Positions 22,329-30,947 of a stretch of DNA of 64,000 nucleotides are shown here, piece after piece. The first letter of the stretch is position 1; each line of letters opens with the position of its first letter. Origin of the DNA: Leucosporidium creatinivorum (lineage: Eukaryota; Basidiomycota; Microbotryomycetes; Leucosporidiales; Leucosporidiaceae); the NCBI GenBank assembly GCA_001600635.1, contig BCKL01000019.1, forward strand, positions 124,001 through 188,000, read 5' to 3'. The notes beneath the pieces were generated by a model, which saw only the letters and a program-made list of their open reading frames with translations, did not search any database and had not been told where the DNA came from. The position numbers and the translations under genes were made by a program.

Positions 22329-22689
22329 TAACACATGGCGAGCATGAGCACGAGCAAGTGATGTGGGCCAAGAGCTGGGGCAGGCCCAGAGCAGGGTGAT
22401 GATGGGATGGGGGTGGTGTGAGGTGGCAGAGCAGTCAGGAAGAAGCCAGCAGTGAGCCGAGCTGCAGGGACCTGCAGTTGTCAGTGCAATCTCAGCCGGC
22501 TGCAATCTGGGGCCTCTGCCAAGGGGCAATTGAGGGAGGGCCGAGGTCAATGACCGGAGCAGGGGTAGGGGGCTTGGGACTGATGTGAGAGAGATCTGAG
22601 ATGGGATTTGGTGGTCAGGTGCTAGGTGGAGTTGGAGCCTTTGCGGGAGTCATGGGATGAGACACAGGCCAGCATCCCCTCTCCTGGCA
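22329..22689. other. start of the 5,015-bp insert between the direct repeats
   Basis: The unique DNA between the two 1,110-bp copies begins here. No gene or repeat is recognised in this part. Confidence 0.4.
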
Positions 22690-23450
22690 GGACCTCTCTT
22701 GTCTTGCCAGTTGCACCAAGCAAGGGGCAGTGTTAGCAAGCGAGTGACTAAACTGTCAGGACAGTCAGTTGCCCAACTCTCTCCTGCATCAAAGCCATCC
22801 ATCCTCACTGTCAAGTGTCTATGCTTTGCCACGGTCTCCCAATCTAAGAAGTGGAAGTTGTTGGCTCCGTTGGAGGTGGCAGCCTGGTCAAGGTGCTGGT
22901 AATACCCTCCCTTGTGGGCAAGGTCTTGCCGGACCAGTGAGTTATCAATAATGATCCAGGACACCTCATTGAGCGGCTTGTAGCACATCTTGCGCTCAAG
23001 GAAGTTGAAGTAGCAAGCAATGATGGTGATGGCAGGGGCGGAAGAGAGGCTGTGGATGTGCTGCCAGATCTGGACGGCCTCCCGCCATCTGTGGTGCTGA
23101 AGAGGGCTGGAAGTGTGGCGCGAGGACTTGTTGAGTGTCCAAGGGAAAATGAGAGGAAGTGAAGAGTTTCCTGCACTGAGTCGCGGTTGGTGGGAGGTGA
23201 GTAGTCTTGGGCGTCAATGAGGTTGACGTACTTGCCCAGGATGATCTTTTGCGTGTTGTTGACCTTGATGCCCTCTCGCGCAAAGTTGCAAGAACAGAGG
23301 AGAGGGAGACACCGGTCTTGGAGGTGACGGGAGCTCTGTATTTGGCCTTGAGCTCAGCACACTTGAGGGCCCAGACGGGACGCGAGAAGGTAGGTGAGGG
23401 ACCTGTTGTGGTGGCAGGGCAGCGGAGGCGGCAGCAATGCAAGCCTCAAG
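22690..23450 (-). pseudogene. decayed coding remnant of an unidentified repeat family
   Basis: Minus-strand text reads like protein in pieces: EGIKVNNTQKIILGKYVNLI and DAQDYSPPTNRDSVQETLHF, then WREAVQIWQHIHSLS, ACYFNFLERKMCYKPLNEVS and LAHKGGYYQHLDQAATSN. The pieces lie in more than one frame, so the gene is broken in several places. No domain is recognised. The setting within repeats suggests a transposon protein, perhaps a structural or accessory one. A host pseudogene is the alternative. Confidence 0.4.
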
Positions 23451-23932
23451 GGCAGCCAAGATGCCTCCAAACCTGCAAAGGGAGACGGCAATGATGCCTT
23501 CCCTCTCACTACTGCTGTCCTTGCTGGCACGGGCCCTTGATTGAGGCGGAAGGGTAGCTGGCAGGTGGCTGGTTGTGGAGCGGCAGCAAGAAGGCAAGGC
23601 TGGCAACCAAGGATGTTGTCCACATGAGTGTAAAGACCTGATATACTAGCTCTGTTGTTAGAGAGTATCGATGATGAGAGAGTCTTAGCGAATAAGTTGT
23701 ACGTTGTTAGTTGGTTTGCTTCTTGACGAGAGGGACACTTAGATGGTAAGCCCTGTTGGTTTTCTCTGAGCTCAGTCTGCTTTGCTTCGGAGACTGTCAA
23801 GCCTTGACTGTGAATTTCAGAACGAAGAGAGAGGAAGAGCTATGTAAGCTCCTTATATACCCATCTGCACCGCCCCTTGGGCGATGCCCAAACCGCCCTT
23901 GCCAGCGCCCTCGCCAGCGGGCCGCGCCGCCC

Positions 23933-24517
23933 CTCGGGCCAAGGGGCGGCCCACCTCGGCCAAAAAGTTCAGCTAGGCTCCCTTGCGACCTCTTCTCACC
24001 TTGTAGTACATGTGGGGGCTCAGGATTTGGGAGAGGCGGAGTTTGTTAGCTCAATGTGCAGCCTGCCAAACGGCGACTCTTCTAATGTCCTACAGCAGCC
24101 TGCAGACGCCGCTCAACTTGACTCGCGCGCACGGGCCGTGCGGTGAAAGGAGCACGGGTCTACTAGTGCTCCTCACTGGGACCGCAAGATAACAGGACTG
24201 TAGTGTGTATAACAAGCTAAAGAGAAAGGGATCTACGCTCAAATGCCCGCACGTCTCTAAGTCCGAAGTCGAGGGAAGCGTCGCAAGGCGCCGCGCCTTG
24301 CATGCGGGGCCCTTCGACTCTTTTCGCTCTGCAGGCTGCTGTAGACCAAGTTCCAACAGAGCAGGTCGCGCTTGGTCATGTACAGATCTATAGTATTACA
24401 GATACCGTGCCTGCACCTGTGTAGCATCACATGTGCTGTAGCTTGATCTTGCTAAATTGAGCTCAAGGGGAGCCTGGCTGAACTTTTGAGTTGAGCTCGG
24501 CCGCCCCTTGCTCGGGC
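23933..24517. mobile_element. element with about 55-bp imperfect terminal inverted repeats
   Basis: The left end reads CAAGGGGCGGCC, a short gap, then AAAGTTCAGCTAGGCTCCC with TTG. The right end, read on the minus strand, gives GCAAGGGGCGGCC, a similar gap, then AAAGTTCAGCCAGGCTCCCC with TTG. The ends are about 585 bp apart and the interior has no credible protein, so a non-autonomous DNA transposon or a foldback element is likely. The exact outer ends and target-site duplication cannot be fixed by eye. Confidence 0.6.
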
Positions 24518-24849
24518 GGTCACGTGATCTCCTCTCTTTGTCCTCCTCCTTACTTCCCTACATCCTCCAGAATTGCTGAGTACTCCTTGCTAGTTGTCCA
24601 TAGTTGCTGTGTAGTGCTGTAGTTGCATAGTACGCTAACGAGCAACCTACATCTTCCAACTTGGGCTGTTGGCCGAGCGAGTGGTCTGGCCGCTCTCCTT
24701 TGGCAACGGCGCCAGTCCTAGGCGTACAGGCTCGCTTCGGCAGAGCAGCGGCTGACGCAATTAGTACTACAAATCCCCTCACTGCTCTCCTCGGTTCCCG
24801 CAAGTGTTTCCTGGCTATTTGGGTGGGAGTTGAATGATTCCGCCTACAG

Positions 24850-25395
24850 GGAGCACCAGCTTTGAGTCCGAGAACTTGGGCTAGGCGGCCTGCTTTTGGG
24901 CGAGGAAGGCAAGGAGAGATGTAGGCGAAGCTCGCAAGTTGGTGTCGAGACACAAGAACAGTGTAATGGGTCTAAGTTGCGAAAGGCGAGTGAATGGGGG
25001 ATGAGGGAGGAGAGAGGATGGAAGGGCAAAGGTGGTAGGTGAGGTGAGGGTGTAGGAGAGAAGACAAGGGAGGAGACGACAACTACGACCAAGAACTAGA
25101 TTATCCCTCAACCAACATCCACCCTTTTACCCCGACCGACCGCAAGCTTGAGCGAGGTGCGGGAGGCGAAGACCGAGGCGGAGTTGGAGGCGGCGAAGGG
25201 GCCGGCGAGAAGGTCGAGCAAATCGGGAAGTCGATGGTGTAGGTCGATGGGAGGAAGGTTGGACAAGGGGAGCAAGAAGGTGCTCGTGGAGGAGGAGAAG
25301 GTGGAGTCGGAGGAAGGGGGAGGCGAGGCCGAGGACCGAGGACCGAGGAGGAGCGAGTTCGGCGATGACTGTGGGTTCAAGTCAGGGTCGCTCTC
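24850..25395 (-). repeat. dispersed repeat, copy 2 (inverted relative to 20215-20975)
   Basis: Read on the minus strand this aligns with copy 1 at 20215-20975 across nearly its whole length, without the 210-bp insert. It keeps more CpG steps (CATCGCCGAACTCGCTCC), so it is closer to the original state or was less mutated. It includes GTAAAAGGGTGGATGTTGGT and ends near GGTGCTCCCTGTAGG, where likeness to copy 1 stops. Confidence 0.75.
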
Positions 25396-26249
25396 AACGT
25401 CGAATGAGCGAGTGTGAGAAGCGCGAAGGAAGGGAGCGATCCTTGCACCGCCGCAAGCGCCCGCGCGCTCGATCGTACGGGCGCTCCGCTGGCGGAGCTA
25501 GAGCGGGCGAGCAAGGCTCCCTGCTGATCCCCAAAACCCTCTGCCAATTCCCCTGCTTGTGCGGGGCTATCTTCAGGGCCCCTGCTGTTCTGCGCCGAGC
25601 CCTGCAAAGCGCTAGCCGACTGCTCGTGGGTTGTTGGCTGAAGTTCACTTGCGCACCGTGAGCGCGTCCGTCGCCCGCTCACCCAATCTGGGAGAAGACT
25701 GTGGGTCTTCTCAGTGAGGTGACCGGCAATGACTCCCTTCTTGGGGGCTCCAAGCTGCTTCTTGTGCGCCTTGCAAGGAGGGGGGAAATGATGATGATGT
25801 TGTCCTTGTCCTTGGTGTTGTTCCACTTCTTGGTTGCGCCATTCTCAGCTGGGGCAAGGGCAATGGGAGCCGCCTTTGGCGCCAAGCTGGCACTGGTGTG
25901 GAAACCTTCCTCAGAGCTTGTGGAGGCGAAGGCACTTCTCGCAGGACGGCGGGAGTCAAGGTTGCCTTTGCCTTTTCACTTCTTGCTCATCTCTTCACCT
26001 TGACTCGCTTTGGCTACAGCTCAGCTCACCTTCTACGAGCAATAACCCACCTGCCTCCTCTGCTCGTGTCTCGTGAGGCTTTTCTGGAATGCTTTGGGCC
26101 AACGGCCAACGGGGGGGAGTTCTGCAATTCCCATTTTTGGTCTGCCTCCAAGGGATACTCCTTCCTTTCCCCCTTCAGCTGCTTCGCATCTGGATGGCGA
26201 GCTGAGCTGTCAACGCAAGAGAAGGCCTCAGCGCCAGGGATAGCAATGC
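25396..26249. other. repeat-island spacer
   Basis: No gene is recognised. Minus-strand frames near 25679-25959 (for example the Lys/Asn-rich NGATKKWNNTKDKDNIIII) may be part of an old repeat but have no known domain. Confidence 0.35.
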
Positions 26250-26720
26250 ATAGGGGTGCTGTAATGATGTAGTGGACTGATGTCTGTACTTTACTCGTGA
26301 GTGGACTTTGGTTGGCTTGCTCAATCAGCTTCTCCCAAAGGCTCACTTTCCTGTCCGTTCCGTGCTCAGAGTGTGAGGCTTCCGCTTAGGATACCAGATG
26401 GATTCCAGGAAGCAAGAGGCAAAACTCTCAGCTGTTATATTGTACAGTGAGACCCCTGTCTTCCCCTGCTGGCAGTGCTCTGTGCTCACTCCTTGCTTCC
26501 CTTGTGCTTGCTCCAAGCCCATCGACGCCAGACTCGGACCTGGTCTTGGGGGACATCTTTTGGGTGCTGTAATACTCCAGAGTGTCGTCATAATCATGTC
26601 TCTTGACACTAGACCTATCTGAGCTATCTCTGTGTAGCCTCTAGGGGCTCTCCTTCTTCCTTTTGAGGCAGGCAGCTGATCTTGGTGCTCGTAGAGCAAG
26701 CGGAAGGGGGACAGGTCCAC
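26250..26720 (+). repeat. diverged dispersed repeat, copy A
   Basis: This aligns in patches, in the same orientation, with 30310-30790. Shared strings are GATGTAGTGGA, CTTAGGAT followed by CCAGATG and GATTCCAGGAAG, TAGCCTCTAGGGGCTCTCC, and GGTGCTCGTAGAGCAAG. Copy A has fewer CpG steps than copy B. The family is not recognised. The patchy likeness over nearly 500 bp marks two old insertions of one element or one end of it. Confidence 0.6.
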
Positions 26721-27343
26721 CACAGAAAGCATCCAGGGAGCTGTAGCTAGGTATGAGAGGGCGAGCAAGCTGTTCTTGCTTCTTGTTGGTCGTATCTTCT
26801 CACGCGGGGCTACATCTTGCCGGGCTCTCATAGTCGGCAGCTGGCTGAGCGGTGGTGTTCTGAGCTCAAGTGACAGATCCTCCAGTGGCCTTCTTCTTCG
26901 CTTGGCTGCGGGGAGAGCCTGCGCAAGACGAGGTGGCTGGTTGCGCACCGGCTGAGGCAATCCTGGTGCAGCCTTCTCGGCCTTTGCAATAGTTGCCGGG
27001 TTTGGTCCACCAGATGAACTTGTGGCTTACCAGCGTATCACTCAGCAGCGGCCCTCTCCCCTGTGCCCTCTCTTCTCCCCTCGCCCGCCTATGCCAAATG
27101 ACCCTCAGAGTACAAACAAACAGACACTCTACACCTTTTTTCAGCCAGCCGGCACCAAGACTACAGTCCTTGCTTCTTTCCTCCTTGCGTAGTTGAGTAC
27201 ATCCCCCTCCCTTGCCTCCCTACTCTGCCTCCCTCCCTTGCCTCAGCACACCCTATCTGTCTGGCACTCTCTCTCCTTCTACTCAACTTCACCGGTTCTG
27301 CTGGGACCACCACAGTGCATCAGCCACTGAACCATACCCTGTA
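26721..27343. other. end of the 5,015-bp insert
   Basis: Minus-strand frames run through here (up to 26960) but match nothing I know. The stretch ends at the sharp edge of the right 1,110-bp repeat, reading ACCATACCCTGTA just before the truncated tRNA-Cys. Confidence 0.4.
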
Positions 27344-27422
27344 AAACCGGGTTTGAACCAGTGACCTGACGATGAACAGAAAGCAACTGCAGTCGACCGC
27401 TCTACCACTGAGCTATCGGAGC
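27344..27422 (-). pseudogene. tRNA-Cys copy lacking its 3' acceptor strand
   Basis: The body is identical to tRNA-Cys at 21213-21297, but after the T arm the sequence runs into TTTACAGGG instead of TTGGAGC. The acceptor stem cannot form and the T73 discriminator is gone. It should not give a working tRNA. Confidence 0.8.
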
Positions 27423-27623
27423 TAGATTTGTTGAGTTTTGGATTCACATTGGTCCTCCTCGACCTCAACAGATTACCTCTTTGCTGTTGTTCTTCACCAA
27501 CCACAGTGTGGGTAGGCTTGACGGCTCCAGTGACATTGCCAACCTCCGCCCCACTCCCAGCTCTCTGAGAGCGCCAGTGGGAGTTGTATCAACAACACCA
27601 AATCTTTCCCCTACCCTCTTGGA

Positions 27624-28136
27624 GTGCTTCAGGGCAACGCCAACCCTCGGCTGAGCTGCAGTGAGCGCGAAAGCCAAGAGGTTGAGCAGGCACCTGTTTG
27701 CTACCTTGGGGTGCAGGTGGGGGTTGGAGTGAATCAAGAGGAGGGGTGGGTGGTTGTCCAAATAAAGGTGGAGCAGGAGATGTGCTCTATTCCCACTTTT
27801 GACCTTCCCTCTGCAAGTTGCGGCGCCATCATCTACTGCAACTGCTACTCCAGTATCCTCTACCTTGACCACTACTCTCTCGCCTCCTACTCAACCATCT
27901 CCCTCCTCTGGATAAGTCCCCTCGCTACCATCTGGGGGCGGAAGTGCGCCAGCAGCGAGGAGTGGCTCAAGACCCCACTCGACCAAGGCGACTTTGGGCT
28001 TATCAACCGCGGCCTCCAGCTTCGAGGTCTTTGGGCCAAGTGGATCTACTCCCTTCTCCCCTCCTCCTCCTTCCACACCCATTATTTCCAAGTCATGAGG
28101 TCAGCTCTTCCTCGCCCCCCTTTGCCAATGGTCTGA
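27624..28136 (+). mobile_element. LINE ORF2 C-terminal remnant (Tad-like), right copy
   Basis: This has the same 170-residue frame as at 21499-22011, with the DQGDFGLINRGLQLRGLWA motif. The two were copied together as part of the 1,110-bp segment, not by two separate LINE insertions. Confidence 0.55.
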
Positions 28137-28388
28137 CGCGCTTTGCTTCCACAGTCGGCCCCTACCGGCCCACCTCAACTGTGCAAGGGTTACAAGGCCT
28201 GGCTCTTCTCTGCAGACCTCCCCCCGCCCTCGCACTCCAGTGGCCCAACACCAGCGAAGCAGCTTGAGCCCGTCTCCCTCCTTTCTCATGCCGGCCCAGC
28301 CTCCAGGAGGCAAAAAGGACACCCCGGGTTCTCCTGGAGACCGCCAGGGTGCATGGTAAAAAGTAAACTCCAGCAAAACGGGTCTTGG

Positions 28389-28499
28389 TGAACAGAGTGG
28401 GGTTCGAACCCACGCACTTTCGTACCAGCGGATAAGTCTTGCAAGCCAGGAGCCTATAGGAACCTAAAGCTGGCGCCTTAACCACTCGGCCATCTGTCC
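28389..28499 (-). tRNA. tRNA-Leu (anticodon UAG) with about 32-nt intron
   Basis: On the minus strand GGACAGA pairs fully with TCTGTTC. D arm GCC...GGC follows TG, with the class II A-box text TGGCCGAGTGG. The anticodon arm is CCAGC-TTTAGG-[intron]-C-GCTGG with anticodon TAG, and the long variable arm is TACGAAAGTGC. The T arm GTGGG-TTCGAAC-CCCAC is perfect, and base 73 is A as leucine tRNAs need. The intron sits after position 37, as in other fungal tRNA-Leu genes. The edge of the 1,110-bp repeat falls inside this intron. Confidence 0.87.
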
Positions 28500-29250
28500 C
28501 AAAGTAGGGTACAGAAGCTCCAAGTGCCATCCCTAGCCTACGAGGAGGTCCAGCGGCCACTTTTGAGCTTCGGTAGGGCCAGAATGGCCGTTCTTCAAGC
28601 TGCAAGCTACCGCTGGATGTGCAGGCTGCAAGAGAGTACATCAATGATGTGGTGTGAGTATGTAGAGCAGCATGGATACCCTGATGTGCAGCACGGGGCA
28701 AGGTAGAAAGGCGCTTGAGGTGAGGTCCCGGCTGCAGGAGCTTTGCCTACTGTACGCCAAGCACTACACCTCCAGAAGCTGGTACCCAGCTGTTTGCCTG
28801 GTGTGCAGGGTCAGGCTGTGAACACTCAACCTTACCCATGCCGTGACCTGGGACCCAGCGTCTTGTGAGGTAGCTCTCGCCGAAGCTTGAGCCCGGGAGT
28901 GCCAGAGAGCTGCAGAGGATAGAGAGCTGCAATATTGCACTACAAGCGTGTGCTACCTGCTATGGAATACGTGAAGCTGCTGCCCAAAGTGCTGGGCTAA
29001 ATGAGAACATGTCTCTTTCCGGGTCTGAAGGCTTCTGAGGGGGTCAGCTATTCGAGTGGGCACACCTTCAATAGGCTACCTCTCAGGGAAGCTGCAGCAG
29101 ACAGATGCGGTAGCTGCAGCAGATGTATGGGCTCACTTCACTCATCTTGTCTGTCATTCCTCAGCTTCAACTTATGCTGCACCGCTGATTTGTGATGCAA
29201 AACTTCTATATTTGGTTATGAGGACTTTAGCTAAGCTCTACTACAAGGCT
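28500..29250. other. repeat-island spacer
   Basis: I recognise no gene or repeat here. The first bases are the promoter side of tRNA-Leu. A TTTGTGATGC-rich AT patch lies near 29190-29230, next to the GST pseudogene end. Confidence 0.4.
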
Positions 29251-29840
29251 CTAAACTTGGAGGGCGGCCTTCTCGGCGAGGGCCTCGGCAACGCAAGGAA
29301 GCGTGAGGAGCTTGTCGTGCCAGGCGACAACGGCGGGGAACTCCATCTTGGGGTCGGTGTGGTTGGGGAGGAGAGCATTGATGCCAAAATTGCTCCAGGT
29401 GATGTAGGAAAGGTCGGTGACGGTGAGCTTGCTGCCAACAAGGTACTCTTGCTTGGAGAACTTGATCTCAAGGATGCTGAGGACACACATGACCCCCTTG
29501 GCGTAGCGCTCAACACCGTAGGGGATCTTCTTAGAGTGAACATCTTGAGGTGGAACGGCTTGACTGAAGTAGGGCTGTTGGAGAAGTGTCAGCTCTGAGA
29601 GTTGGCCGAGGCAAGAGGAGCGTGGTAGGGACATACATCCTGTCCAGAGGCCTAGAAGAACAGCCACTTGTTGAGAAGAGCGCGCTCCTTGGGGTCTGAG
29701 ACGAGGAATCTGCCCTGTTTTGTTATCTGCAGATCACCGAGCAGGTCAGCTTCGGCACTGGGAGACAGGATGTAGTAACTCACAGGTCTCGGCAAGGTAG
29801 AGAAGGATAGCCTTGGACACGCAGAGGGTGAAGGTTGCTG
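29251..29840 (-). pseudogene. glutathione S-transferase (Ure2-like) pseudogene, 3' part only
   Basis: The minus strand reads FTLC..KAILLYLAE, a still spliceable intron with CTGACC branch site (about 29705-29785), GRFLVSDPKERALLNKWLFF, a second intron-like stretch, then PYFSQAV, KKIPYGVERYAKG and EYLVGSKLTVTDLSYITW. The end is FPAVVAWHDKLLTLPCVAEA followed by LAEKAALQV and a stop. This is the back two-thirds of a fungal Ure2-like GST. The glutathione-binding N-terminus is missing, a stop codon replaces a Gln after LNKWLFF, and the frame slips once near AVPPQDVHSKK. Kept introns show a DNA-level copy, not a retrocopy. The likely parent type is the gene starting at 63490, though the two overlap too little in this window to align. 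Confidence 0.75.
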
Positions 29841-30309
29841 TTCTGGTTTGCCAAAGATGGTGGAGGTGCAACCTGCAGACATCCAAACATCAGTGAGCAG
29901 CTCGGCGATGGTCTTCCCCTGCTCTGCCCGGCCGCGGCGTCAAGCACGGCTGCTTCTCTCCTCTCTAGAGAGGGAGAGTGAGAGGACGGGGACATAACTG
30001 CTGGGGTAGAGCCCAAGAAAAAGCGGTTCTCCCTCCTGGTCAGACAACAGCTGGATGCGAAGGCGAGTAGCGAGCGGCGAGCGCGCGGCAAAAAAAAGGT
30101 CAGCCCTTTTTGAGCTGTGCGCTGGGCAAGGATCACTACTTGGTCTTGAGTCTTGCAGGTGTGCTTACCATGAAACCTTGTAGCGAATGCCCCGTGCAAA
30201 GACAAGGAAAGAAGATCCAGTCGACTCCAACAGCCAAGTCGGCGAGCCTCCGCCGAAGCGAGGGCCATGTGAAGGCCCTGACGCCTTTGTCCGGAGGAAA
30301 GCGATGGAA
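29841..30309. other. repeat-island spacer
   Basis: No gene is supported. The minus strand has an ATG-led frame, MALASAEARRLGCWSRLDL, that ends at a GTAAGC donor, and could be the first exon of something lost or of the repeat at 30310. I cannot follow it further. Confidence 0.3.
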
Positions 30310-30790
30310 AGGGGGTTCGTAGAGATGTAGTGGAATACACCTGTAGGCTTCTGCTGTACTAGAAGTGACCTTGGCGGACTAGCTCGTTCAACTTCTCCTC
30401 AAGGCTCGCTCGGCGATGATTGTGAGCGTAGGAACTCCTCTTAGGATTCCGGATGAGATTCAGGAAGGAGAGAGGCAGAAGCTCCCCCTTTTATAGGCTA
30501 CAAATTGACCCCTATCTGTGAGGGAATCCTCGCCGACTTGCGAGATCCCTTGAGGGAATCCTCGGCGCTCGAGGGATCCCTCGAGCCGCCCCCGGATTCC
30601 CTTCTTTGCAGCACAGCCTCCTCCAGCCGCTTCGTCGGCATTATCCCAATCTCGTATAGTTTCCTACAGCCCCCTCGGGGCTCTTCTCCCTGCCTCCCTT
30701 GAGGCTGAGGAGAGGCTTCCCTTCAGCCTCGTGCTCGTAGAGCCTGAGGGCTTCCGTGCGGACTCGCTTCTGCAAGCCCCTCTCTGGTGT
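30310..30790 (+). repeat. diverged dispersed repeat, copy B, with palindromic core
   Basis: Partner of 26250-26720. It keeps CpG steps and includes CTTAGGATTCCGGATGAGAT, AGCCCCCTCGGGGCTCTTCT and GTGCTCGTAGAGCCTGAGGG. Within it lie two copies of GAGGGAATCCTCG (about 30522 and 30553) and a perfect 20-bp palindrome, GCTCGAGGGATCCCTCGAGC, at 30567-30586. Copy A lacks this core, which is either lost there or gained here. The family is unknown. Confidence 0.6.
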
Positions 30791-30947
30791 ATAAGAAGGG
30801 CTGAGAGGGATGCGGATCTTGTCTTCCTTCGCACCACAACTCCCCGCTCTCTCAGCTCTTCACAGGCCAGCTCTCCTCTCCTCTCGCATCACTCTCCTTC
30901 TCACACTCTCCAAAGTCCCACCAGCACATCAAAAAGCGGACATGCAT

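Larger units (their letters stand above)
27344..28453. repeat. 1,110-bp direct repeat, right copy
   Basis: This is the right-hand partner of 21219-22328, identical in every stretch compared by eye. It begins within the 3' acceptor strand of tRNA-Cys, now joined to unrelated DNA, and ends within the intron of the complete tRNA-Leu gene, where homology stops and the true left part of the intron follows. Confidence 0.93.

Noticed and set aside
24655-24800. tRNA or tRNA-derived SINE from the TTGGCCGAGCGAGTGG A-box-like text
   Set aside because: No B box at a proper distance and no cloverleaf; possible by chance, though an old SINE head cannot be excluded.
26343-26960. 205-codon minus-strand frame as a real gene
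   Set aside because: It spans repeat copy A, whose partner at 30310 does not keep the frame, so it is a chance opening in repeat DNA.
21219-28453. LTR retrotransposon, with the 1,110-bp repeats as long terminal repeats
   Set aside because: Ends are not TG...CA, the repeats start and stop inside tRNA genes, no primer-binding or polypurine site stands out, and the 5-kb interior has no pol-like frame.
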